The position numbers were made by a program, and so were the translations under genes. 32,374 nucleotides of DNA from an uncultured Christensenellaceae bacterium (GTDB lineage Bacteria > Bacillota > Clostridia > Christensenellales > Borkfalkiaceae), in assembly GCA_910587365.1 (NCBI GenBank), contig CAJUKJ010000017.1, forward strand, positions 1-32,374, in the 5' to 3' direction. How positions within the stretch are numbered: position 1 is the first letter of the stretch; the number at the start of each line of letters is the position of its first letter. Positions 23,490-31,990 of this stretch are shown here, piece after piece. Below the pieces are notes generated by a model. The model searched no databases. It saw only the letters and a list, made by a program, of their open reading frames with translations, and was not told where the DNA came from.

Positions 23490-24484
23490 TATTTATAAAC
23501 TTCGTCGTAAACCTTCTGTGCGGTATCCGTCGTAACTATTTTGTCGAATTCAACGCGCTTTGAAAGCTCGCCCGCACTTTCTATAATGTCCTGCAAGTTA
23601 CTGAACGCGCTTTCCTTCATAGCCATATTGTCAACCCAGGCGTCGATTGCGGTGTAGCTTTCAACCGAAGTTTTAATACTGCTTTCCGAAGTGCCGTCAA
23701 AGTACTTTGTAAGCATTTTCGCAACCGTCGCGCTGTCGGTGGTTTTAAGGTATTTAATGGCTTTGGTTATTCCGCGAAGCAGACCTTCGATTTTATCTCC
23801 GTTTTTATCTATATAGCTGCCCTTTGCCATAAAGCAGGTGTAGGGGACTTCGCCCGATTTCTGTCCTACCGAAGCTACGATATAGCCCTTGCCCGCTTTC
23901 TGGTATTCCGAAGCGGTAGGCTCGAACATAGTGCAGTAATCCGCCGTGCCGCCCTCAAAAGCCGCGGTCGTAAGGTTGAAATCTATGTTGGTAACAAGGT
24001 TTGCCGTCACATCCGCCTGTTTCAGTACATACTGGAAAGTCATCATAGGAACGCCGCCGGGTCTGCCCGCAATAATATCCTTGCCTTTAAGGTTGTTCCA
24101 GTCAAAGTTGTCTTCCTTAACTCTTCCGACAAGGAAGCTTCCGTCGCGTTTGGTCAGCTGTCCGAACACTTTGGGGCAGTCGCCGCTTCCGCCGAGATAA
24201 GTATATATTACAGCCTCGGGGCCGCAAAAGCCAATGTCGGCTTCGTTTGCAAGCACAGCCGCCATAGTTTTATCGGCACCGCCGCCGTTGGTAAGCTCTA
24301 TTTTTATACCTTCTTCCTCAAAGTAGCCAAGTGCGTCCGCAAGGTAGAGGGGGGCGTAGAATACCGAATGGGTAACTTCGTTTATTCTTATTATTTTATC
24401 GTTCTTTTTACAGCCCGCAAAAGCAAACGGCAAAGCAAGTGCAAACAGGACTGACAAAAGCACTACTGTAAGTCTTTTTTTCAA
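23489..24484 (-). CDS. ABC importer substrate-binding lipoprotein (NMT1/SsuA type)
   Basis: A 331-residue lipoprotein that captures the substrate outside the cell. I start it at TTG 24484, because AAGGAG lies seven bases upstream and the TTG places KKRLTVVLLSVLFALALPF as the signal peptide, ending FAGC with lipidation at Cys25. The longer frame from 24553 has no such site. The binding core has HSVFYAPLYLADALGYFEEEG, the opening of NMT1/THI5-like and SsuA-like proteins, and LKGKDIIAGRPGGVPMMTFQYVL in the second lobe. Candidate substrates are thiamine pyrimidine precursors, sulfonates or similar small polar molecules. No thiamine riboswitch is present upstream, and no metabolic neighbour gives a clue. 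Confidence 0.9.
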   Translation of the reverse strand: MKKRLTVVLLSVLFALALPFAFAGCKKNDKIIRINEVTHSVFYAPLYLADALGYFEEEGIKIELTNGGGADKTMAAVLANEADIGFCGPEAVIYTYLGGSGDCPKVFGQLTKRDGSFLVGRVKEDNFDWNNLKGKDIIAGRPGGVPMMTFQYVLKQADVTANLVTNIDFNLTTAAFEGGTADYCTMFEPTASEYQKAGKGYIVASVGQKSGEVPYTCFMAKGSYIDKNGDKIEGLLRGITKAIKYLKTTDSATVAKMLTKYFDGTSESSIKTSVESYTAIDAWVDNMAMKESAFSNLQDIIESAGELSKRVEFDKIVTTDTAQKVYDEVYK

Positions 24485-24609
24485 AGTAAATCTCCTTAAA
24501 AATTTAATAATACATCTTATGCGGGCGGCAAGATAAACTGTTATAAAAATCACTTAAAATATGCTTTGCAGAATAGAAGTAGATTTTAGCGAAAGGCTTT
24601 ACTTACCGT

Positions 24610-24654
24610 TTGACAATTGAAGTTCGTTTGAGTTATAATAAAGCCGTATTGAGG
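24610..24654 (+). promoter_or_regulatory. valS promoter and ribosome binding site
   Basis: Exact consensus boxes TTGACA (24610-24615) and TATAAT (24634-24639) with an 18-base spacer. GAGG at 24651-24654 lies nine bases before the ATG. The predicted leader is under 20 bases. Confidence 0.85.
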
Positions 24655-24663
24655 TTTAAAATT

Positions 24664-27279
24664 ATGGAAAAAGTATACAACCCTAAATCATTTGAAGATA
24701 AACTATATAAGGACTGGGAAGAAAACGGCTGTTTTAAAGCCGTCCGCGACGACGACAAGGTGCCGTTTACGGTAATGATGCCCCCGCCCAATATTACGGG
24801 ACAGCTTCATATGGGACACGCTATGGACGAAACTATGCAGGATACGGTCGTCCGTTTTAAGCGTATGCAGGGTTATTGCGCCCTCTGGCTGCCCGGCACC
24901 GACCACGCTTCTATAGCTACCGAAGTAAAAATTGTCGAGCAGATGAAAAAAGAGGGTCTTTCCAAGGAAAGCGTAGGCAGGGAAGGCTTTTTAAAACGCG
25001 CTTGGGAGTGGAAGGACAAGTATGCGGGAAGAATAGTCGAACAGCTCAAAAAGCTCGGTTCGTCCTGCGACTGGTCGCGCCTTACCTTTACTATGGATGA
25101 AAAATGCTCTAAGGCGGTAAGGGAAGTTTTCGTAAATTTATACAACAAAAAACTTATTTACAGGGGCAGCCGTATAATAAACTGGTGTCCCGACTGTAAA
25201 ACCGCGCTTTCGGACGCGGAAGTCGAGTATGCGGAAGAGGATGGATTTTTCTGGCATATAAATTACCCCGTAGAGGGGGAAAGTACGGTTTTGGAGGTTG
25301 CGACAACCCGTCCCGAAACAATGTTCGGCGACACTGCCGTTGCGGTTAACCCCAACGACGTAAGATATAAGCATTTAATCGGTAAAAACGTAATTCTGCC
25401 CGTAGTAAATAAATTGATACCCATAGTAGGCGACGAACACGCCGATATGGAATTCGGTACGGGCGTAGTTAAAATTACCCCCGCACACGACCCTAACGAC
25501 TTTGAGGTCGGGCTTCGCCATAACCTGCCCGTAGTCCGTGTTATGAACGACGACGGAACTATGAACGGGCTTGCGGGTAAATTCTGCGGTCTTGACCGTT
25601 ACGAGTGCAGAAAACAGCTCGTCGAAGAGCTTAAAGCCATCGGCGCGCTCGTAAAAATCCAGCCCCACGCACACAGCGTAGGTCATTGCTACCGCTGCCG
25701 CGCCACGGTGGAGCCTATCGTTTCAAAGCAGTGGTTCGTTAAAATGGCAGGGCTTGCCCGCCCTGCGATAGACGCTGTAACTTATAAAAAGATTTCTTTC
25801 GTTCCCGAAAGGTTTGCAAAAACTTATTATAACTGGATGGAAAACGTCAAGGATTGGTGCATTTCCCGTCAGCTTTGGTGGGGTCACAGAATACCCGTCT
25901 GGTACTGCGGCGACTGCGGAAAGGAAATCGCTTCAAAGGTTGACGTGACCAAATGTCCTTACTGCGGAAGTGAAAATATCGCCCAGGACGAGGACGTGCT
26001 TGATACCTGGTTTTCGTCCGCACTCTGGCCGTTCTCGACGCTCGGCTATCCCGACGATACCTCCGACCTCGAATATTTCTACCCGACAGACGTTCTCGTT
26101 ACGGGTTACGATATAATTTTCTTCTGGGTTGCCAGAATGATTTTCTCCGGACTTGAGCATATGCGCAAGGTTCCTTTCCGTGACGTTTTAATTCACGGGC
26201 TTGTCCGCGACGAAAAGGGCAGAAAGATGTCCAAAAGCCTCGGCAACGGCGTTGACCCGTTAGAGGTTATAGACAAATACGGGGCGGACAGTCTGAGATT
26301 TTCGCTTTTGCAGGGCGTAGCTCCCGGCAACGATACGCGCTATTCCGACGCGAAGGTTGAGGCGTGCCGTAACTTTATGAATAAGATATGGAACGCAAGC
26401 CGTTTCGTAATTATGAATACTGAGGGCGCCGAAATAAAGCCGCTTACGGGGTTGAGGCTTTCGCCTGCGGATAAGTGGATAATTTCAAAGCTGCAATCGG
26501 CAATACGCGACGTAACTTTGGCTTTGAACAAATTCGAGCTGGGCATTGCCTGCCAGATAATGTACGACTTTATGTGGTCGGATTTCTGCGACTGGTATAT
26601 CGAGCTTATCAAGCCGGTCCTTAAATGTGAAGATAAGAACAAGCGCGACTCCGCCGTTTCCGTTCTCGTATTCGTGCTTGAAAACGCACTTAAACTTCTT
26701 CATCCGTTTATACCGTTCATTACGGACGAAATTTACCGCAGCTTGCCCAACACCGATGGTACTATAATGACGGCGGAATATCCCCGTTACAACTCCAAGC
26801 TTGCATATAAAAAGGACGCGCAGACCTTTGCGGGGATTATGGATATAATCAAGGCTGTCCGCGCCGTCAAAACGGAAGTGGACTGTCCCCCTTCGAAAAA
26901 GGTAAACCTTTATATCTCTACCGAAAGTAAGCGGCTTATTACCGCCAACGAGGAAAGCATTTTAAAGCTTTCCAGCGCAAAGGAAATCAAGTTCGTATCT
27001 TCCGCGGCGGAAGCGGGCGAAAACGCAGTGACAAAAGTCCTTGCAATAGGTACGCTGTATATTCCTATGGGCGAGCTTGTCGATATTGAAAAGGAAAAGG
27101 TAAGGCTTCATTCCGAGCTGGAAAAGGTAACAGCGGAAATTGCCCGTGCCGACGGCAAACTCAACAATCAGGGTTTCATTTCCAAAGCACCCAAAAAGCT
27201 TGTCGACGACGAACGCGCAAAGCTTAACAAATTCATTGAAATGCGCGAAAAGATACTAAAACAACTTAAATCCCTGTAA
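24664..27279 (+). CDS. valS: Valyl-tRNA synthetase
   Basis: An 871-residue class I synthetase that charges tRNA-Val and edits misactivated threonine. The HIGH signature is HMGH at 49-52 after MMPPPNITGQL. The CP1 editing domain contains EVATTRPETMFGDTAV. A Cys pair set (CGDCGKE...CPYCGSEN) lies near 418-438, and KMSKS is at 521-525. The C-terminal anticodon-binding region ends in a coiled coil (VDIEKEKVRLHSELEKVTAEI), the usual ValS tail. Length is normal. Translation is assigned to ATG 24664: an in-frame TTG upstream at 24610 is in fact the -35 box, so it cannot be on the main transcript. Divergent from the ABC importer; no T-box leader is present. Confidence 0.97.
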   Translation: MEKVYNPKSFEDKLYKDWEENGCFKAVRDDDKVPFTVMMPPPNITGQLHMGHAMDETMQDTVVRFKRMQGYCALWLPGTDHASIATEVKIVEQMKKEGLSKESVGREGFLKRAWEWKDKYAGRIVEQLKKLGSSCDWSRLTFTMDEKCSKAVREVFVNLYNKKLIYRGSRIINWCPDCKTALSDAEVEYAEEDGFFWHINYPVEGESTVLEVATTRPETMFGDTAVAVNPNDVRYKHLIGKNVILPVVNKLIPIVGDEHADMEFGTGVVKITPAHDPNDFEVGLRHNLPVVRVMNDDGTMNGLAGKFCGLDRYECRKQLVEELKAIGALVKIQPHAHSVGHCYRCRATVEPIVSKQWFVKMAGLARPAIDAVTYKKISFVPERFAKTYYNWMENVKDWCISRQLWWGHRIPVWYCGDCGKEIASKVDVTKCPYCGSENIAQDEDVLDTWFSSALWPFSTLGYPDDTSDLEYFYPTDVLVTGYDIIFFWVARMIFSGLEHMRKVPFRDVLIHGLVRDEKGRKMSKSLGNGVDPLEVIDKYGADSLRFSLLQGVAPGNDTRYSDAKVEACRNFMNKIWNASRFVIMNTEGAEIKPLTGLRLSPADKWIISKLQSAIRDVTLALNKFELGIACQIMYDFMWSDFCDWYIELIKPVLKCEDKNKRDSAVSVLVFVLENALKLLHPFIPFITDEIYRSLPNTDGTIMTAEYPRYNSKLAYKKDAQTFAGIMDIIKAVRAVKTEVDCPPSKKVNLYISTESKRLITANEESILKLSSAKEIKFVSSAAEAGENAVTKVLAIGTLYIPMGELVDIEKEKVRLHSELEKVTAEIARADGKLNNQGFISKAPKKLVDDERAKLNKFIEMREKILKQLKSL

Positions 27280-27290
27280 ACGTATATATA

Positions 27291-27417
27291 CTTCGCAATT
27301 CTTCGTTGCGCTCTGCTTTACTTCGGGTCTGCCGTTTCCCAAGATGGGAACCCTCGGCAGCGGTACGACGTTTACCGCTAAGTAAACTCCCCTCGTAAAC
27401 GTGCGCGCCTTGTTTTG
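27291..27417 (+). repeat. Structured intergenic segment, probable repeat copy
   Basis: No gene lies between valS and the next start. The segment has a hairpin CTGCCG...CGGCAG enclosing TTCCCA/TGGGAA (27332-27361) and paired ACGTTTAC...GTAAACGT (27368-27402). It ends in CGCCTTGTTTTG (27406-27417). The same succession of words (TGCGC, CTTT, CGGGT, CCCCT, CGCCTTGTTCTG) reappears at 28887-28964. Confidence 0.35.
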
Positions 27418-27458
27418 TTTGCATTTAAGGATTTTTGAAAATTATCAGGTATTATAAA

Positions 27459-28796
27459 ATGGCAAGTAAAAAGCAAAAACGTGCGGCAAAAAAAGCGGTC
27501 AAGGCTGCTAAAAAGCATCCCGTCTTAATTACCGTAATAGTTATAATTCTCGTTTTGGTAATTGCGGCTATTGCAATTTTATGGTTTGTCAAACCCGACA
27601 TCTTCCACAAGCTTTTGGGTACTGGCAACCACATATGGGGCGAGTGGACGGTAGAGGAACCCACTTGCGGAAAGGACGGTTCACAAACGCATACCTGCAA
27701 GGTTTGTAACAAAAGTGAAACGCAAATTCTTCCCGCAACGAAAAACCATACATATAACGACGAAAATATCTGTATCGTTTGCGGATACGATAACAATGTT
27801 CCGAGCGTTGAGGTTATATCTTCGGCAGAGCTTTCAATCCACTTTTTAGAACTCGGTAATAAATTTACGGGCGATTGCACGCTTATAAAATGCGGCGATA
27901 CCGAAATTTTGATTGACGCGGGTTCGCGTAGCGACAGTGCCGCAACTATTAAAAATTACGTCGATGAATACTGTACGGACGGCGTTCTCGAATACGTTAT
28001 AGCGACACACGCCCATCAGGATCATATCGCAGGCTTTGTCGGCTCTGGAAAAGGTGAAAACAAGACGGGCATTTTGTATCAGTATAAAATAGGCACTCTC
28101 ATTCAGTTTGCGGGTACGGGTGCAACAACGCAGGTGTATAAAAATTACTGTACCGCAGTAGAATATGCGCAAAGCCGTGGAACGACAGTGTATACCGCAA
28201 ACCAGTGTTGGTATGAAACCGACGGGGCAAAAAAGCAATATTACTTAAATGAAAGCCAAACGGTTTCAATGAATATACTGTATAATTATTACTACGACCA
28301 CGACACCAGGGAAGAAAACGATTATTCCGTATGTATGCTTTTAACGCAACAGACAGGCGAAGATACATATAACTATCTTTTTACGGGCGACTTGGAAGAG
28401 AAGGGGGAAGAATATCTCGTTGAGTATAACACCCTTCCCGAAGTTGAACTTTTCAAGGGCGGACACCACGGAAGCTATACTGCTTCGACAGAAAAGCTTT
28501 TAAGGGTTATCAAGCCCAAAAACGTTGCCGTTTGCTGTTGCTGCGGTACTACCGAATACACTTCCAACTTAAACAATACTTTCCCCGCACAGGCGTTTAT
28601 AGACAGGGTTGCAAAGTATACCCAAAATATTTACTGTACAACGTTGATTGTGGATTATGAAGCGGGCGAATACACTTCTATGAACGGAAATATAGTGTTT
28701 TACTATACTACAAGTTTAAAGCTGTATTGTTCGGAAAACGATATTATTTTAAAGGACACGGACTGGTTTAAAGAAAACCGTAAATGGAATCCGTAA
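27459..28796 (+). CDS. Membrane-anchored extracellular metallo-beta-lactamase-fold protein
   Basis: A 445-residue protein with a very basic N-terminus (MASKKQKRAAKKAVKAAKK), one membrane helix (about 21-44), a Cys/His linker (Cys70, 80, 83, 105, 108; two CxxC knuckles, possibly metal-binding), and a metallo-beta-lactamase domain of the ComEC/Rec2-related type. The metal motif THAHQDH gives His184, His186, Asp188 and His189; LFTGDLEEKGEEYL and GGHHGSY supply the later ligands. Topology places the domain outside the cell, and no ComEC channel segments are present. The substrate could be a nucleotide, a phosphodiester or another ester; this cannot be decided. I choose ATG 27459, as the extension to TTG 27435 adds only eight residues; its AAGG site is also plausible. 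Confidence 0.85.
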   Translation: MASKKQKRAAKKAVKAAKKHPVLITVIVIILVLVIAAIAILWFVKPDIFHKLLGTGNHIWGEWTVEEPTCGKDGSQTHTCKVCNKSETQILPATKNHTYNDENICIVCGYDNNVPSVEVISSAELSIHFLELGNKFTGDCTLIKCGDTEILIDAGSRSDSAATIKNYVDEYCTDGVLEYVIATHAHQDHIAGFVGSGKGENKTGILYQYKIGTLIQFAGTGATTQVYKNYCTAVEYAQSRGTTVYTANQCWYETDGAKKQYYLNESQTVSMNILYNYYYDHDTREENDYSVCMLLTQQTGEDTYNYLFTGDLEEKGEEYLVEYNTLPEVELFKGGHHGSYTASTEKLLRVIKPKNVAVCCCCGTTEYTSNLNNTFPAQAFIDRVAKYTQNIYCTTLIVDYEAGEYTSMNGNIVFYYTTSLKLYCSENDIILKDTDWFKENRKWNP

Positions 28797-28818
28797 AATT
28801 TATATTTTAATTTAACTA

Positions 28819-28847
28819 TTGACTGTTTATAATATAAGTAGTATAAT
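28819..28847 (+). promoter_or_regulatory. Promoter of the zinc-ribbon gene pair
   Basis: TTGACT (28819-28824), 17-base spacer, TATAAT (28842-28847). The resulting leader to the next ATG is about 175 bases and includes the repeat-like segment at 28887-28964. Confidence 0.65.
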
Positions 28848-28886
28848 ATAAATATAATATATCGCTTCCTTTGAACGGCGCATAAC

Positions 28887-28964
28887 TGCGTTGAACTGCG
28901 CTTTTCTCGGGTTATGTACATCTGTTTACACGCCCCTTTGCAAATGCTCGTTCGCCTTGTTCTG
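28887..28964 (+). repeat. Degenerate intergenic repeat, second copy
   Basis: Shares the ordered words CTGCGC, CGGGT, CCCCT, CAAA and CGCCTTGTTCTG (28953-28964) with 27291-27417. It lies in the predicted leader of the zinc-ribbon genes. No open frame is convincing. Confidence 0.3.
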
Positions 28965-29027
28965 CTCGTTCATAGAAACCGACGAATCACTTTTACTGTG
29001 TTTATATTATAAATAGGAGGTATAAAT

Positions 29028-29462
29028 ATGAAATATTGTACTCATTGCGGCAATCAGCTTTTGGATGAGGCGGTTATATGCCCCAAATGCGGGTTTCCTA
29101 CGGAAAATGCGGCAACCGCGCCCGTTCCCGTAACGGCTATGCGTATTGCGCCGTCTGCACCCGTTACGCCGCCGCCCGCGCCTGTAAAAGCTAAAAAACC
29201 TACGTTTTCGCCGCTTTCTATTGTCGGCTTTGTGTTTGCGTTTATCGTTCCGCTCGTCGGACTTATATGCAGTATACTCGCATATAAAAACGCAGGCTAC
29301 GATGAAAATAAACGCTGTAAATCTTTTTCAAAAGCTGGAATAATTATTGCCGTAGTGTTCTTTGTCGTTCATCTCGGTTGCCAGATTGCAGACTATGTTC
29401 TCAGGGCAAAGGGAATAGGTTCGTTTGAATATTGGAAACTTTGGTGGGATTTGTTCTTCTGA
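29028..29462 (+). CDS. Zinc-ribbon membrane protein (DUF4190-like)
   Basis: A 144-residue protein. An N-terminal zinc ribbon (Cys4, Cys7, Cys18, Cys21 in MKYCTHCGNQLLDEAVICPKCG) is joined by a Pro/Ala-rich linker to two membrane helices (SIVGFVFAFIVPLVGLICSILAY and AGIIIAVVFFVVHLGCQIADYVL). This is a common Firmicutes layout with the ribbon on the cytoplasmic side; no enzyme activity is expected. AGGAGG lies seven bases before the ATG. It is followed after six bases by a paralogue, so the pair is one transcript. Function is unknown; roles in membrane stress sensing or scaffold formation are guesses. Confidence 0.8.
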   Translation: MKYCTHCGNQLLDEAVICPKCGFPTENAATAPVPVTAMRIAPSAPVTPPPAPVKAKKPTFSPLSIVGFVFAFIVPLVGLICSILAYKNAGYDENKRCKSFSKAGIIIAVVFFVVHLGCQIADYVLRAKGIGSFEYWKLWWDLFF

Positions 29463-29468
29463 TAAATT

Positions 29469-29810
29469 ATGAAATATTGTAAATATTGCGGACAGCAGCT
29501 TTACGATACGGCGGCGTTTTGTTCCCGTTGCGGAAAAGCTACCGATGTACAGGTACAGCCTGTATATAGCGCGCCTCAAAAGAAAAACACAAACGTAATA
29601 TGTATTCTCGGCTTTATTTTCTCGTTGCTGGGCGGATTGACCGTCGTAGGTTTAATTCTCAGCATAGTCGGATATAATCAGGTAAAAAATACCGACGATA
29701 ATACAGGAAAAACTTTAAGCAAAGCGGGCATTATAATTTCAAGCGTATTAATAGGACTGATAGTATTTATATATATTATCGTATTTGCGGTTATATTTGC
29801 CTTGGTCTGA
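29469..29810 (+). CDS. Second zinc-ribbon membrane protein (paralogue)
   Basis: A 113-residue protein with the same plan as its neighbour: zinc ribbon Cys4, Cys7, Cys18, Cys21 (MKYCKYCGQQLYDTAAFCSRCG), a shorter linker, then two membrane helices (VICILGFIFSLLGGLTVVGLILSIV and AGIIISSVLIGLIVFIYIIVFAVIF). The matching MKYCxxCGxQL opening and KSFSKAGIII/KTLSKAGIII segments show that the two arose by tandem duplication. Its ATG is six bases after the previous stop with no clear ribosome binding site, so translation probably depends on the first gene. Function is unknown. Confidence 0.8.
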   Translation: MKYCKYCGQQLYDTAAFCSRCGKATDVQVQPVYSAPQKKNTNVICILGFIFSLLGGLTVVGLILSIVGYNQVKNTDDNTGKTLSKAGIIISSVLIGLIVFIYIIVFAVIFALV

Positions 29811-29823
29811 TATAAGCAATCGG

Positions 29824-29850
29824 CGGCGCGGACATTCGTCCGCGCCGTTA
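29824..29850 (+). terminator. Hairpin after the zinc-ribbon pair
   Basis: Perfect 10-bp GC-rich stem CGGCGCGGAC (29824-29833) and GTCCGCGCCG (29838-29847), loop ATTC, then TTATAG. The T-run is poor but the position is right for a terminator. Confidence 0.6.
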
Positions 29851-29873
29851 TAGATTAACAGTGAATAAAACGG

Positions 29874-29920
29874 TTGACATATACTTTTAAAAATTTTAAA
29901 ATGAATATATAATTCGGAGG
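29874..29920 (+). promoter_or_regulatory. galE promoter and ribosome binding site
   Basis: TTGACA (29874-29879), 17-base spacer, TAAAAT (29897-29902). CGGAGG at 29915-29920 lies eight bases before the ATG, so the leader is about 20 bases. Confidence 0.75.
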
Positions 29921-29928
29921 CAATTTTT

Positions 29929-30942
29929 ATGAAAATTTTAGTTACAGGCGGCGCGGGCTATATAGGTTCACATACCTGCGTCGAGCTTTTACAAAAGGGC
30001 TACGAAGTAGTTGTGGCGGACAACCTTTCCAATTCGTCGAAAGAAAGTTTAAATCGAGTGGTAAGCATTACGGGAAAAAGCCTTAAATTCTACAATGCCG
30101 ACGTAAGAAACAGCCGTGCGATGGATAAGATTTTTACCGATAACGACATCGACTGGGTAATTCATTTTGCGGGTCTTAAAGCGGTGGGCGAAAGCTGCGC
30201 AAAGCCCATTGAGTATTACGACAATAATTTAAACGGTACACTCGTTCTCTTGCAGGTTATGAAAAAGCACGGCTGCAAGAAAATCGTCTTTTCGTCTTCC
30301 GCAACGGTATACGGCGACCCCGAAGTTCTGCCGTTAACGGAAGAATGCAAAACGGGCGGAACTACCAACCCCTACGGTACAAGCAAGTATTTTCAGGAAA
30401 TAATGCTTAACGACGTTTATAAATCGGACAATGAGTGGACGGTTGTGCTTTTAAGATACTTCAATCCAGTCGGCGCGCACGAAAGCGGTCTTATCGGCGA
30501 GGATCCTAAGGGTATTCCGAATAACTTAACTCCCTATATCGCAAAGGTTGCGATAGGCGAATTAAAGGAAGTGGGCGTATTCGGCAACGACTATAATACC
30601 CACGACGGCACAGGCGTGCGCGACTATATACACGTTGTTGACCTTGCAAAGGGACACGTCGCTGCAATAGACAATATCGGTACGGCAGGGGTATATACCT
30701 ATAACCTCGGCACGGGCGTGGGTTACTCGGTATTGGACGTAATCCACGCATTTGAAAAGGCTTGCGGTCATCCGCTACCGTATGCGATAAAACCGAGAAG
30801 GGCAGGGGATATAGCGGCGTGCTATGCCGACCCTAAAAAGGCTAAGGAAGAACTCGGTTGGGAAGCAAAGCTCGGCATAGACGATATGTGTTCGTCACTT
30901 TGGAACTGGCAAACGAAAAACCCCGAAGGTTACAAAAAATAA
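29929..30942 (+). CDS. galE: UDP-glucose 4-epimerase
   Basis: A 337-residue short-chain dehydrogenase-type epimerase that interconverts UDP-glucose and UDP-galactose with bound NAD, for the Leloir pathway and cell-surface polysaccharide synthesis. The Rossmann motif GGAGYIGSH is at 7-15. The catalytic Ser124 is in FSSSATVYGDP, and Tyr149 with Lys153 form the YxxxK pair in NPYGTSKYFQE. The C-terminal sugar-binding part has LRYFNPVGAHESGLIGEDP and GTGVRDYIHVVDLA, both standard for GalE. Length matches the family. It has its own promoter and no galK or galT neighbours. Confidence 0.97.
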   Translation: MKILVTGGAGYIGSHTCVELLQKGYEVVVADNLSNSSKESLNRVVSITGKSLKFYNADVRNSRAMDKIFTDNDIDWVIHFAGLKAVGESCAKPIEYYDNNLNGTLVLLQVMKKHGCKKIVFSSSATVYGDPEVLPLTEECKTGGTTNPYGTSKYFQEIMLNDVYKSDNEWTVVLLRYFNPVGAHESGLIGEDPKGIPNNLTPYIAKVAIGELKEVGVFGNDYNTHDGTGVRDYIHVVDLAKGHVAAIDNIGTAGVYTYNLGTGVGYSVLDVIHAFEKACGHPLPYAIKPRRAGDIAACYADPKKAKEELGWEAKLGIDDMCSSLWNWQTKNPEGYKK

Positions 30943-31032
30943 TCACATAATCTTTACGTTTTCTTTATTTTTTATTGTAAATTCCTTGATTGCGGTATTG
31001 TAGAATAAAAAAAAATCATAAGGTATAAATTT

Positions 31033-31965
31033 ATGGAAAATCAAAAGAAGCACGCACCGTTAAAATATTTCGGCAAGCGTATCAAAACGGCACCCGTACT
31101 GTTTGCGGCAATGGTAATTTTCGCACTGTTCTTTTTCGGTTCGGGCATATATTTTGCAATAATCGGACAATCGAGAAACAGTATAATGTCCTTTGCGTTC
31201 ACGCTTATAATACCTGCGTTTTATGTAATAGAAGGACTGCTCCGTGTTAAAGTATCCACGGTATTTGCAATCTTTTTAATGCTTTTCTCTGCCGGAACGA
31301 TAATAGGCGCGTGTTACGACGTTTACACTTACGTTCCCTTTTTCGATACGATTCTGCACGGAATGTGGGGCGTTGTGTTTGTGGTTATGGGCTTTGTCAT
31401 TGCCAAAAAGTTTTTCGGCGAAACCGACACAAACAAGTCCTTTTTCGGCTGTTTAATGCTCGGCTTCTTTTTCTGTCTTGCAATGGCGCTTGTCTGGGAA
31501 TTGTTTGAGTATTTAAGCTACGTAGTAGGCGGCTACGATATGCAGGAGGACGAGATAATAACCGAATTTTATTCTTATTATCTTTCCGAAGGTCATCTTC
31601 ACATCGAACCAATCCATATCGATAATATAACTCATACGATAATTTTTTACGGCGACGGTCAGCAGTACACCATCCCCGGCGGCTATCTCGATATCGGTCT
31701 TATCGATACCGAAGTGGATATGGCAATATGCTTTATCTGCTCGGTAATATTCTTCGGGATTATGACAGCGGACTGGTTCCTCGGCAAAAGACTGTACAAA
31801 TGGCTTATTCCCTCGCTTTTGGAAGATAAACCGTCGGACGGTAAGACGGAGGAAGTGGATATGGCGCAGTCTGAACAAGTCGCGGAAGCGGACGTTCAGC
31901 CAGACCAATCCGACGAAATATCCGATAAAACAGAAAAAACCGAAAATCCCGAACAAATACAATAA
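31033..31965 (+). CDS. Polytopic membrane protein (possibly YjdF/DUF2238-like)
   Basis: A 310-residue integral membrane protein with about six helices, beginning after a short basic N-terminus. Conserved-looking polar residues sit in or next to helices: YVPFFDTILHGMWG, ALVWELFEYLSYV and, after a 70-residue loop, DIGLIDTEVDMAICFICS. The D...LH...G / WELFE / D..D pattern resembles the YjdF (DUF2238) inner-membrane family, but I am not certain. The long loop (about 175-220) is hydrophilic, and the last 45 residues are a highly acidic, low-complexity tail rich in E, D, Q and K. AAGG precedes the ATG. Function is unknown. No good terminator separates it from galE. Confidence 0.7.
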   Translation: MENQKKHAPLKYFGKRIKTAPVLFAAMVIFALFFFGSGIYFAIIGQSRNSIMSFAFTLIIPAFYVIEGLLRVKVSTVFAIFLMLFSAGTIIGACYDVYTYVPFFDTILHGMWGVVFVVMGFVIAKKFFGETDTNKSFFGCLMLGFFFCLAMALVWELFEYLSYVVGGYDMQEDEIITEFYSYYLSEGHLHIEPIHIDNITHTIIFYGDGQQYTIPGGYLDIGLIDTEVDMAICFICSVIFFGIMTADWFLGKRLYKWLIPSLLEDKPSDGKTEEVDMAQSEQVAEADVQPDQSDEISDKTEKTENPEQIQ

Positions 31966-31990
31966 TTTTCAAAAAATGTCATTTTAACTA

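Noticed and set aside
24485..24609. Thiamine (TPP) riboswitch upstream of the NMT1-type importer
   Set aside because: I find no CTGAGA-type core and no paired TPP-riboswitch stems in this spacer, so substrate is left open.
24610..24663. valS N-terminal extension starting at TTG 24610
   Set aside because: That TTG is part of the consensus TTGACA -35 box, upstream of the predicted transcription start; ATG 24664 has a proper ribosome binding site.
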